Origin: Phytomonospora endophytica
Lineage (GTDB): Bacteria > Actinomycetota > Actinomycetes > Mycobacteriales > Micromonosporaceae
NCBI RefSeq assembly: GCF_014202425.1
Contig: NZ_JACHGT010000003.1
Location: 310,001-374,000 of the forward strand
DNA: 64,000 nucleotides
Direction of reading: 5' to 3'
In this document: in pieces, positions 25,772 through 33,025 of the stretch
Position numbering within the stretch: position 1 is the stretch's first letter
Layout: every line of letters starts with the position of its first letter
Notes under the pieces: model-generated
Database searches by the model: none
What the model saw: only the letters and a program-made list of their open reading frames with translations
What the model was told of the DNA's origin: nothing
Program-made: the position numbers and the translations under genes

Positions 25772-26102
25772 AACCGAGAAAGAGCTTTAGGTCGCAGTCG
25801 ACGGACAGGAGTCTGAGCTCATCGCGGCATCCGGTCACTAGTTGAACCAGGGCCCCGACATGCTCAGCGAGGTCGGCATCGCTGCCTAGCCCGCTCTTGC
25901 GGGCCCAGAGGTTGGAGTCGCGTCGGGCGCTGCTTGGGTTGCGAGGGCTGGTCAGGCTGCCTCGTTCAAACTGCTCGTCCGGCAGGAGCCTCAGGCGTTC
26001 TGAGATTTCGTCGGGACTCACCGTGCGGCTCGTGATGAGGATCGATCCTGCCGACCACTTCGTACTTGGTTCGAATGCGTCCACCGTCACGTCTTCGGGC
26101 AC
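25641..26102 (-). CDS. DUF4279 domain protein, candidate immunity protein
   Basis: A 153-aa protein with the DUF4279 pattern: SAGSILITSRTVSPDEISER at the front, a central NLWARKSGLGSDADLAEHV segment with a helical repeat, and a final LLAEIGALGFDVVFDLYHP strand pair. Proteins of this family often sit beside polymorphic toxins or other conflict genes. It begins 3 nt after the stop of the acidic 88-aa gene and is the last gene of the deaminase operon, which suggests a protective or accessory role (inference). Confidence 0.6.
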   Translation of the reverse strand: MPEDVTVDAFEPSTKWSAGSILITSRTVSPDEISERLRLLPDEQFERGSLTSPRNPSSARRDSNLWARKSGLGSDADLAEHVGALVQLVTGCRDELRLLSVDCDLKLFLGFSSDNGQGGCVLPAPLLAEIGALGFDVVFDLYHPPEVSGAWTW

Positions 26103-26105
26103 AGG

Positions 26106-26372
26106 TCATCCGTCCTCGGCATCCGGCTCGTCTTCCTCGCCGTGATCTTCCTCTGGCCCCCACCAGTAGAGAACGCCGTTGTCGTAGTCGCGGTCCGGGT
26201 AGGCGATCACGATCTCCCACCCCTGGTACCCCTCCGGCTCGGCCGGGGGAGTGAGCCCCCGCTCCAGGGCGTACGCCGTCAGGTCTCGTGTGTCGAGTTG
26301 GTCAACCCGCTCCCATAGGTCGGCGAGCACGTCGGCGTCCGCCTGTACGGGACGGTGCGGTCCCTCAGTCAC
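26106..26372 (-). CDS. Small acidic protein, candidate deaminase immunity protein
   Basis: An 88-aa product starting at GTG 26372, overlapping the deaminase stop by 8 nt. It has a helical front (ADLWERVDQLDTRDLTAYAL), a Trp/Tyr-rich centre (GWEIVIAYPDRDYDNGVLYW) and a very acidic end (EEDHGEEDEPDAEDG). Small acidic proteins encoded directly behind a toxin are typical immunity proteins, which can mimic nucleic acid or block an active site. No family is recognised; the role is inferred from position and charge. Confidence 0.55.
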   Translation of the reverse strand: MTEGPHRPVQADADVLADLWERVDQLDTRDLTAYALERGLTPPAEPEGYQGWEIVIAYPDRDYDNGVLYWWGPEEDHGEEDEPDAEDG

Positions 26373-27186
26373 CCTTGATCCCCTCTCCGGTTCCGACGAT
26401 CCGCCTGCGGCTCTCGGTGCCGCGTTCTGGGACCACGTGGACGTAGACAACCACGTCTCTCGGGATTATGTGCCGCAGGTTCTCCGAGCACCGGCGCGGG
26501 TCGGGAACGTTCGGGTTGTCCTTGCTGCTCTTGCCGCAGAGCGGCACGTTGAGATAGATCGTCGCCTCGGGCATGCCGCCGTCGCGGATTGCCTGGGCGA
26601 TGTCGGCTTCGGCATGCCAGGCAGTCGTGGTCCGGTCGGCATCGTTGAACGGGTGTGTCAGCTCCGGGCGGTCGGGTTGCTCGCCCTTCACGTATGCCTT
26701 GTACGTGGTGGGCTGGACCTCGCGCCCGTCGGCGTCGTAAAGGTGCGCGCGGGCCGAGGTCTTCCCGGACTTGTTCCGGGGATAACCCTCCCGCTCGATG
26801 GCCTTCACAGCGTCTCGATGGAACCGGCCTGCGCGGAAGTCCTGGAGTTGCAGAGGGCTGCGCTTCACCGCGGCTGGCGGTTCGGCTGCGGTCGAGGATG
26901 CGGTGGCGCTCAGGGCGCTTTCGGCGCCGATCTGGACGAGGTACTCACGGAAGGTGTCGCCTCCACCGACCGATGCGACCTCGGCTCGGTTGAGTGCTTC
27001 TCCGACGGACTCAAGCCGTGTCAGCGACGCGGCCACACGGTCGTTGCCCGACCCGGCGGCTGCCTCAGTGAGGCGGACTCTGGCCTCACCGTTTCGCTCT
27101 CGGGCCGACCGCAGTAAGCCCTGCGCTTCGGTGAGCAACTCAAGCGCTCGCCGTGCCCCGTCTAGGAAGTCCTCGAACGCACCCAC
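26365..27186 (-). CDS. DddA/SCP1.201-like deaminase toxin
   Basis: A 273-aa protein. Residues 1-90 are helical and charged with no signal peptide; ~110-255 form a deaminase-fold domain. Zinc and catalytic residues are H191-A-E193 (in TAWHAEADIAQAI) and two cysteines, C217 (NVPLCG) and C233 (RRCSENL). These are separated by a 15-residue insert, as expected for SCP1.201-like relatives of the cytosine deaminase DddA. An upstream LYDADGREV strand is also typical. DddA itself deaminates double-stranded DNA; activity here is inferred. The following acidic gene overlaps by 8 nt. Without a secretion domain it may act inside the cell or depend on another carrier. Confidence 0.7.
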   Translation of the reverse strand: MGAFEDFLDGARRALELLTEAQGLLRSARERNGEARVRLTEAAAGSGNDRVAASLTRLESVGEALNRAEVASVGGGDTFREYLVQIGAESALSATASSTAAEPPAAVKRSPLQLQDFRAGRFHRDAVKAIEREGYPRNKSGKTSARAHLYDADGREVQPTTYKAYVKGEQPDRPELTHPFNDADRTTTAWHAEADIAQAIRDGGMPEATIYLNVPLCGKSSKDNPNVPDPRRCSENLRHIIPRDVVVYVHVVPERGTESRRRIVGTGEGIKGD

Positions 27187-27195
27187 TCCGGCAAC

Positions 27196-27399
27196 TTAGC
27201 CTGTCGGCAGGGAAACCTCATGCCGCAGAACGGCATATGGGTCGATGCCCTGCGCCCGCAACGCCGCTTCTGCTTCCCGTCGGGTCTCGCATGGCCACCC
27301 CTCGGGGCAGTTCTCGATGCACACCTTGTAGGGGTGGACAGCCTGCGTGTGCTTCCGCCAGCGTGCCCACAGTGCGGCGGGCGACTGCTCAGCGCTCAT
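27196..27399 (-). CDS. Small Cys-containing island protein
   Basis: A 67-aa product, MSAEQSPAALWARWRKHTQ onward, with YKVCIENCPEGWPCETRREAE in the middle (three cysteines, possible metal site) and a helix ARRQ-type tail. It ends 9 nt before the deaminase start and overlaps the upstream gene by 11 nt. Small proteins of this kind are common near XRE/DUF397 loci in actinomycetes. Function unknown. Confidence 0.6.
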   Translation of the reverse strand: MSAEQSPAALWARWRKHTQAVHPYKVCIENCPEGWPCETRREAEAALRAQGIDPYAVLRHEVSLPTG

Positions 27400-27583
27400 G
27401 GTCGACCCATCCGGCTCGTCGCTTTATCTCCGCCATGCGTGCTGGGCCGCCGGGGAAGGACCGCAGACAGTCGGCGCAGATCCCGGTGCCGAGGGTCTGC
27501 GCTTCGCCGGCGTCGGTGTTGTGAGTCGTCGTCTGCTCGACGTGAGCGCTTGCGATCGCGCTCCAATCCACGACCACGGCCAT
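27389..27583 (-). CDS. Small CxxC island protein
   Basis: A 64-aa product beginning MAVVVDWSAIASAHVEQTTT and containing GTGICADCLRSFPGGP, a CxxC motif. AGAGGAG lies 8 nt before ATG 27583, which decides the start against a longer frame. It overlaps the next gene by 11 nt. Function unknown; part of the deaminase operon. Confidence 0.6.
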   Translation of the reverse strand: MAVVVDWSAIASAHVEQTTTHNTDAGEAQTLGTGICADCLRSFPGGPARMAEIKRRAGWVDHER

Positions 27584-27585
27584 GG

Positions 27586-27783
27586 TCACTTCTCCTCTGA
27601 TATGTCGGGAGGGTCGGGCATGTTCCAGGCGACGAGTCCGGCGAGACCGGCCGCAACGACCGTGAGCGCCACTCCGCATGCTGCCCACAACAGGCCGGAA
27701 CCGAAGCTGCTGAACCACGTCAGGCCGACGAACACTCCCGCAAGGACGGTCCACATGATCGTCTTTACAAACCTGGTGGCCAC
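27586..27783 (-). CDS. Small two-helix membrane protein
   Basis: A 65-aa protein starting at GTG 27783 (AGGGAGG is 5 nt upstream) rather than ATG 27828, which has no site. Two hydrophobic helices (about residues 8-24 and 29-52) are followed by a short acidic cytoplasmic-type tail. It is the first gene of the minus-strand deaminase operon, 2 nt before the next gene. Function unknown; a membrane partner or delivery aid for the toxin is only a guess. Confidence 0.55.
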   Translation of the reverse strand: MATRFVKTIMWTVLAGVFVGLTWFSSFGSGLLWAACGVALTVVAAGLAGLVAWNMPDPPDISEEK

Positions 27784-28093
27784 ACGCCCTCCCTGCGAGT
27801 TGCCGGATTGGAGGAACAGCCTCTGCACGGTCCGGAGGTCAGCGAACAGAGGCCGTCCCTATACCGGTCGCCGAGAACCTTTCGGCGCGTGGTGCTCGAC
27901 GTGCCAACCTGTCTCCGCGTCAGTCTCACAACGTGACGCTGCCGGTACGCCCCGGACGTTACGGCTGGTGTGACGTTGGGACAACGGAGCAAGCCGCCCG
28001 ACACGGTAGGGCGATCAGCTGGGGCGTATTGCCCTGGGAAAGCAGGGTGCGTAGGCCTCCTACGCTGGGGCGCGAGTGGGGCATCATGTGGCG
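27784..28093. other. Divergent regulatory gap inside the island
   Basis: These 310 nt separate the minus-strand deaminase operon from the plus-strand XRE regulator and must hold both promoters. A short perfect inverted repeat, GTAGG/CCTAC around CCT (about 28047-28059), lies about 40 nt before the regulator start and could be its operator. No further gene is apparent. Confidence 0.35.
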
Positions 28094-28957
28094 ATGGCCG
28101 GTCCACTTCTGACGCGCAGGCAGTTGGGCAAGCGACTCCGCAGGCTGAGGGAGCACGCGAACCTCAGCACGTACGACGTTGAGCGCTCAGGCCGGATCAA
28201 GTCGCGGCGGACGCTCAACCGGATCGAGAACGGGCAACCCACGTCGATGCCGTTCACAGTGATCGGCGGTCTCGCCCGGCTGTACGGGGCGGACACTGCG
28301 GTGACGTCGGAGTTGGAGCGCATGTATCGAGCGGCCGACGAGCCTGGCTGGTACGAGGAGTACGGGCAGGGCGTTCGTGAAGGCTTCGGGTTGTTCGCTG
28401 AGATGGAGCAGACGGCTGACCGGTTGCTCATCTTCGATCCGGGACTGGTGACGGGTCTGTGCCAGACGGACAGCTATGCCACAGCGCTGTACCGGCAGCA
28501 TCCCTTGTCGGACAAGGGAAGTATCGATGTCGCGCGTAGTTTTCGTCAGCGCAGGCAGCGGGACTACTGGGATCGGGTTGGCAAACACGCTGGGGCAACG
28601 ACGATCGTCCTAGGTGAGGCCGCGTTGCTGAGGCCCGTCGGTGGGCCTGAAGTCCTTGCCGCTCAACGCGACCGGCTCACGAAACTTGGCCGCCTCCCGC
28701 AGGTCGACCTGCGGGTGTTGCCGTTGGCTCGCGGGGACCACCCGGCGCCTGATTCGGGGCCGTTCACGATCCTTGAGTTCGACGACTCGCTCGACCCCGA
28801 CGTGGTCTACCTGGAGAGTCTTGACGGGTGCCGATACGTGGAGGTCGCCTCAGCCGTCGCGGCGTATCGTGAGGTCCTCAACGTGATCCGAGATCATGCG
28901 ATCCCCGTAGAGGAGTTTCCAGGTGGGTACTTCCCCGTGGCGCAAGTCGACCCGTAG
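28094..28957 (+). CDS. XRE family regulator with DUF5753 domain
   Basis: A 287-aa DNA-binding protein. Residues 10-70 are a Cro/CI helix-turn-helix (LGKRLRRLREHANLSTYDVE, RTLNRIENGQPTSM). Residues ~95-275 are the DUF5753 sensor domain (GLFAEMEQTADRLLIFDPGL, GLCQTDSYA, VLGEAALLRPVGG, FTILEFDD). In actinomycetes such genes come with a DUF397 partner, as here, in pairs tied to development or toxin-antitoxin-like control. ATG 28094 gives the usual N-terminus; GTG 28076 and 28088 are in frame. Confidence 0.88.
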   Translation: MAGPLLTRRQLGKRLRRLREHANLSTYDVERSGRIKSRRTLNRIENGQPTSMPFTVIGGLARLYGADTAVTSELERMYRAADEPGWYEEYGQGVREGFGLFAEMEQTADRLLIFDPGLVTGLCQTDSYATALYRQHPLSDKGSIDVARSFRQRRQRDYWDRVGKHAGATTIVLGEAALLRPVGGPEVLAAQRDRLTKLGRLPQVDLRVLPLARGDHPAPDSGPFTILEFDDSLDPDVVYLESLDGCRYVEVASAVAAYREVLNVIRDHAIPVEEFPGGYFPVAQVDP

Positions 28958-29102
28958 CGGCGGTCAGGGCGGTCAGTGCGTCGAGGCCCGCGTGAACTTG
29001 GGGCGGTTCGAGGTTCGCGACAGCAAAATAGCTGAGGGGTCGCCGATCCTTGCAATGTCGGCCGACGAGTGGCGAGGGTTCCTGCGAACGGTTACTCGCT
29101 GA
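28923..29102 (+). CDS. DUF397 domain protein
   Basis: A 59-aa gene overlapping the XRE gene by 35 nt in another frame. GTG 28923 has GAGGAG 7 nt upstream. The product follows the DUF397 pattern: SPWRKSTRSGGQGGQCVEA, then FEVRDSK and a closing MSADEWRGFLRTVTR. DUF397 proteins are the small partners of XRE/DUF5753 regulators and may act as antitoxin-like or targeting modules. Confidence 0.85.
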   Translation: MGTSPWRKSTRSGGQGGQCVEARVNLGRFEVRDSKIAEGSPILAMSADEWRGFLRTVTR

Positions 29103-29181
29103 CAAGTACCGAACAAACAGCCCTCGCTCCGGCGAGGGCTCTGGCACAGCTCAGCGAGCTCTCACGCCCAGTGCCGACGAA

Positions 29182-30243
29182 TCACTCTGCTGGCTTGACC
29201 AGGATTGCAGCTGCCGGATCGAGTCCCGCCGCGCATGCGAGGACAGGGAGCTTCGCTCCGGTCAGGCCAGCCAACTCCAATGCGACTTGTCCAGCCGCAT
29301 GAGCTGAACGGATGGAGTGGCCGTTCGCCACCGCAGCGTAGAAGTTGGCGGCATAGGTGATGGCGTCCCCGTCCATGATCTCGTCGGACATCCCGATTGC
29401 GAACGGCACGATATCCCGCACCAGGTCGCCGATCTGAACAGCTGAGTCGCAGGCGTTCAGGAGAACCAGGATCGGCGGAGTGTCGGTGGCGGCCATCGCG
29501 GCGGCGAACACACGCGGTGTGACTGCCGTGTCCTTTGGGGCGATGTCGGTGTCCTCCTCGAAGAACAGGGCACCATCTTCGTCACCGTGTCCAGAGAAGT
29601 GAACAACGTGCGGCCGGAATCGGAGAATGCCGTCGAGGAGGTCGACGGCGGTCGCCGAAGCCCTGGCATCCATCTGGATCAGATCCCTGTGGTTAGCCCG
29701 CTCCACCACGGAGCGGATCCGGGCCTGTTCACGTGCCACTCGCAGTTCGCCCTCCGAGGACGCCCCAAGCAGCAAGCCCCGGAGCTTCTCTGGTTTCGGT
29801 GCCGGGACATGCACAAGTACTCCCTCAACGATCGATTCGGTCTGCTCAAGTCGACGCGTCATCTCGGCTCGTTGCATCGCCGCGCGGCGTTCGGCGAGCT
29901 GAAGCTCCTGCGCCCGCTTTCGCTCCGCAGCCAGGCCCTCAGTCGCTAGAGCCTTGGCCAGGCGGACTTCCAAGTCCGCGGAGTCCTTGCCCAGTGTGGC
30001 CGCCTTCTGCTGCCACTGTGCGGCCTCTTTCAACGCTTTGTTCGCGTCGTCCTCGTGTCTGGTGGCCTCACGCAGTTTGCTTGCGGCGGAACTACCGGAG
30101 AACCGTGCTGCGGCGGCGCGCGCCCTCGCTGCGGCAAGGCGCTTGTCTGCCTCCTTCTTCTTGAAGTCGCCCGCCTTCTTCTCCGCAGCCGACTGTTCCT
30201 TTCGTTTGCGCTCCAACGCGCTCCGATACTGACGTGAACTCAT
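29182..30243 (-). CDS. Coiled-coil CHAT-domain protein (caspase-like protease fold)
   Basis: A 353-aa protein. Residues 1-138 are an Ala/Lys/Glu/Arg-rich coiled coil (MSSRQYRSALERKRKEQS onward). Residues ~139-350 are a CHAT domain, with His219 in VVHFSGHG and Cys265 in VLLNACDSA as the caspase-like dyad. CHAT proteases act in bacterial conflict and cell-suicide systems. GGAGGG precedes ATG 30243, which decides the start. The coiled coil could polymerise or sense a trigger. It lies in the same island as the deaminase operon, but no partner gene is adjacent. Confidence 0.75.
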   Translation of the reverse strand: MSSRQYRSALERKRKEQSAAEKKAGDFKKKEADKRLAAARARAAAARFSGSSAASKLREATRHEDDANKALKEAAQWQQKAATLGKDSADLEVRLAKALATEGLAAERKRAQELQLAERRAAMQRAEMTRRLEQTESIVEGVLVHVPAPKPEKLRGLLLGASSEGELRVAREQARIRSVVERANHRDLIQMDARASATAVDLLDGILRFRPHVVHFSGHGDEDGALFFEEDTDIAPKDTAVTPRVFAAAMAATDTPPILVLLNACDSAVQIGDLVRDIVPFAIGMSDEIMDGDAITYAANFYAAVANGHSIRSAHAAGQVALELAGLTGAKLPVLACAAGLDPAAAILVKPAE

Positions 30244-30414
30244 CGTTGAGCCCTCCGTGTTGGCACTGTTGCGCTGAAGGTACGCCGAGGCTCCGACAGT
30301 CCTGGGTATGTCCAGCACCTCCGGAGTCAACCGAAGGCAGGCGGCCCAACATTACGCAGGCCCCCTGCCTATAACTCTTCCCTCACGCCCGCCACGGAGG
30401 TAAGGTCCCAAACC

Positions 30415-31884
30415 ATGATCACCACCCCCAAGCGTTGGCGCATCGCCGTAGGCGGCATCCACATCGAGTCCTCGACCTTCTCCCCCCACCGCGCGGGCCA
30501 CGCCGACTTCACCGTCGTGCGCGGCGAGGAACTCCTCGGCCGCTACAAGGCGCTCGCCGAGCACGTCGAGTGGGTCCCGCTCGTCCACGCCCGCGCGCTG
30601 CCCGGCGGCGCCGTCACCGCCGGCTTCTACCGCGAGACCAGCGCCGAACTCATCGAAGGCCTCACCGCCGCCCACGCCGAAGCACCCCTCGACGGCGTCT
30701 ACCTCGACATCCACGGCGCCATGAGCGTCGAAGACGTCCCCGACGCCGAAGGCGACCTCGCCGCCCGCGTCCGCGCCGTCGTCGGGACCGGCGTCCTCGT
30801 CTCGGCGTCGATGGACCCCCACGGCAACGTCTCCCGCCGCCTCGTCGACAACGTCGACCTGCTCACCTCCCACCGCATGTCACCCCACGAGGACTCACCG
30901 CTGACCATCCAGCGCGCACAGGACAAACTCGTCGAATGCCTCGACGGCGGCGTCCGCCCCCACCGCGCCTGGGTCACCGTCCCCGTCCTCCTCCCCGGCG
31001 AGAAGGCCTGCACCCGCGACGAACCCGCCAAGGGCCTCTACGGCCGCCTCCCCGCCATCGAGGCCCTCGACGGCGTCATCGACGCCGCCATCTGGATCGG
31101 CTACGCCTGGGCCGACGAACCCCGCTGCCGCGCCGCCGTCGTCGTCTCCGGCACCGACACCGAACTCATCGCCGCCAAGGCCGAAGAACTCGCCGCCGCG
31201 TGGTGGGCCGCCCGCGGCGACTTCGCCTTCTCCACCACCTCCGCCGACGCCGACAGCGCCATCAGCGCCGCCCTCGCCGCCGACGAACGCCCCTTCTTCA
31301 TCTCCGACTCCGGCGACAACCCCACCGCCGGCGGCTCCGGCGACGTCCCCTACACCCTCACCCGCCTCCTAGCCCACCCCGCGCTCGCCGCGGGCGAGGC
31401 CAGCGCGATCTGGGCGTCGTGTGTGGCCCCCGACGCCATGGCCGCCTGCGTCGAGGCCGGTCTCGGCGCGCAGGTGACGGTGCGCGTCGGCGGCGACCTC
31501 GGCTACGACGGCGGCGCGAGCGTGGAGTTGTCGGGCGAGGTCACCTCGATCCTGCGCGGCGACCCGACCGGCGGCGACATCGCCGTGGTCACCAGCGGTG
31601 GTGTCCACGCGGTGTTGACCGCCCGCCGCAAGCCGTATCACTACATCGCCGACTTCACCGAGCTCGGTCTCGACCCGTCCGATGTCGACGCGACCGTCGT
31701 CAAGATCGGTTACCTGGTCCCCGACCTGTTCGACGCGGCGAAAGGCTGGATCATGGGCCTGACGCCCGGCGGCGTCGACCAGGACATCGTGCGTCTGGGA
31801 CACGTCGGTGTCGAACGGCCGATCTTCCCGCTCGACGAGGCGATGGCAGACCCGGACTTCACGCCGGTCATAATCGCGTCGTGA
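30415..31884 (+). CDS. M81 family metallopeptidase (MlrC-like)
   Basis: A 489-aa zinc peptidase related to microcystinase MlrC, which cleaves linear peptides. GGIHIESSTFSP (14-25), YLDIHGAM, ASMDPHGN and SDSGDNPTAGGSGD carry the metal and family signatures. GGAGGTAAGG lies about 10 nt before the ATG. Third codon positions are almost all C up to about 31,380 and become G-rich afterwards, an abrupt switch within one gene. The stop overlaps the next start (GTGA). The natural substrate is unknown. Confidence 0.88.
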   Translation: MITTPKRWRIAVGGIHIESSTFSPHRAGHADFTVVRGEELLGRYKALAEHVEWVPLVHARALPGGAVTAGFYRETSAELIEGLTAAHAEAPLDGVYLDIHGAMSVEDVPDAEGDLAARVRAVVGTGVLVSASMDPHGNVSRRLVDNVDLLTSHRMSPHEDSPLTIQRAQDKLVECLDGGVRPHRAWVTVPVLLPGEKACTRDEPAKGLYGRLPAIEALDGVIDAAIWIGYAWADEPRCRAAVVVSGTDTELIAAKAEELAAAWWAARGDFAFSTTSADADSAISAALAADERPFFISDSGDNPTAGGSGDVPYTLTRLLAHPALAAGEASAIWASCVAPDAMAACVEAGLGAQVTVRVGGDLGYDGGASVELSGEVTSILRGDPTGGDIAVVTSGGVHAVLTARRKPYHYIADFTELGLDPSDVDATVVKIGYLVPDLFDAAKGWIMGLTPGGVDQDIVRLGHVGVERPIFPLDEAMADPDFTPVIIAS

Positions 31885-32660
31885 CCGAAGAGCCGCTCAC
31901 CGGAGGTGGGGTCAACGAGGTCGTGCGGGTCGCGTCGACCGTGCGGCGACCCACCGGCCCCCACACCCCCGCGGTGCACGCCCTCCTCGGCCACCTGGCC
32001 GGGGAGGGCTATGCCGGGGCGCCCCGGGTGCACGGCGTCGATGATCAGGGCCGCGAGATCCTCGACTTCATGGCGGGGGACGTCGCGCACTATCCCTTGC
32101 CCGCTCACGTGTACTCCGACCGCGGACTGACCGCCGCCGCGCGGCTGATCCGCGGCCTGCACGACGCGACGGCGACGTTCACCCCGCCCGGCGAGGCGGT
32201 GTGGATGTTCCCGGTGCGCGAACCCGTCGAGGTCGTCTGCCACGGCGATCTCGCGCCCTACAACTGCGTCTACCGCGACGGGCAACCCGTCGCGTTCATC
32301 GACTTCGACACCGCCCATCCCGGGCCGCGCGTGTGGGACCTGGCCTACGCCGCCTACCGCTTCGTACCGCTGACCGACCCCGACGGCCCCGAAGGCAGCG
32401 CCGGGACCGGCGAGCAGGCCCGCCGGCTGCGCGTGTTCGCCGACGCCTACGGCCTCACCGGCCACGACCGCGACATCCTCGTCCGCACCGCCATCACCCG
32501 CCTGGACGCCCTGGTGTCGTGGATGCACGCCCGGGCCGCCGAAGGCGACGCCGCCTTCGCCTCGCACATCGCCGACGGGCACGACGCCTTGTACCGCCGC
32601 GACATCGACTACCTGGCGCATGTTTCGCCGGTCCTCAACGAGGTCCTGCTCGCCGCTTGA
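31881..32660 (+). CDS. Phosphotransferase (APH/choline kinase-like)
   Basis: A 259-aa kinase with EVVCHGDLAPYNCVYRDG (catalytic loop Asp/Asn) and FIDFDTAHPGPRVWDLAY (metal site). The N-terminal lobe is short and lacks an obvious Lys-containing strand, as in many actinobacterial members. It overlaps the MlrC-like gene by 4 nt. The substrate could be an antibiotic or a sugar/choline-like metabolite. Confidence 0.75.
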   Translation: MTEEPLTGGGVNEVVRVASTVRRPTGPHTPAVHALLGHLAGEGYAGAPRVHGVDDQGREILDFMAGDVAHYPLPAHVYSDRGLTAAARLIRGLHDATATFTPPGEAVWMFPVREPVEVVCHGDLAPYNCVYRDGQPVAFIDFDTAHPGPRVWDLAYAAYRFVPLTDPDGPEGSAGTGEQARRLRVFADAYGLTGHDRDILVRTAITRLDALVSWMHARAAEGDAAFASHIADGHDALYRRDIDYLAHVSPVLNEVLLAA

Positions 32661-32669
32661 GGCGCCCGT

Positions 32670-32998
32670 TCAGCCAGCCGTGGCGATGAGACGCCGCAGT
32701 GACGCGTGAGCGGGCGGGCCCGAGGTGGGTTCCCCGCCGAGACGACCATGCTCGCCGGCGTCGCCGATGAAGATGCCGGCCAGTGCGCGCATCAGCGCCC
32801 AGCCCCTGGCCCGGCGCAGCGTCGCGGGATCGTGGTGGGCCCGGTCGGCGGCGCCGTCGGGCAACAGGATCCAGGCGGCGGCAAGGCGCGGAGGTCCCCG
32901 ACGTCGATGACGCCGCAGAACAAGCCGTCGGCGGTGAGCACGTTGGCCGGGTGCAGGTCACCGTGCGGCCAGATGACGTGTGCCTCGGTGCGGGTCAT
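32670..32998 (-). pseudogene. Truncated, frameshifted aminoglycoside phosphotransferase
   Basis: Only the C-terminal half remains. One frame (32998 down) encodes TEAHVIWPHGDLHPANVLTA and GVIDVGDL, the catalytic loop and metal segment. A second frame (to 32670) continues with LPDGAADRAHHDPATLRRA and RGWALMRALAG, the usual C-terminal helices. A frameshift near 32,860 separates them and the N-terminal ~150 residues are missing. The 3' end of a tyrosine integrase gene lies only 28 nt away, at the break. Confidence 0.6.
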
Positions 32999-33025
32999 GC
33001 GACACAGGCAGCCCCGCCGGCACCG

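Larger units (their letters stand above)
24103..30400. mobile_element. Decayed integrated island (serine-integrase type)
   Basis: The left edge is marked by a truncated epoxide hydrolase gene and a shortened serine integrase. Codon use is less GC-biased at third positions than in flanking genes. Cargo includes typical actinomycete accessory genes: deaminase toxin operon, several proteins under 90 aa, XRE/DUF397 pair and CHAT protein. The right edge is placed before the MlrC-type gene at 30415, where host-like codon use resumes. No direct repeat or distal epoxide hydrolase fragment was found, so the right end is approximate. Confidence 0.5.

Noticed and set aside
30244..30414. Right attachment site of the island matching the left junction
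   Set aside because: No copy of the sequence around 24,090-24,105 could be found here, so no direct repeat is claimed.
30435..32660. 741-codon plus-strand reading frame
   Set aside because: Its first ~480 residues are an Arg/Pro/His-rich shadow of the MlrC-like gene; only the last 259 codons, starting at GTG 31881, are a real gene.
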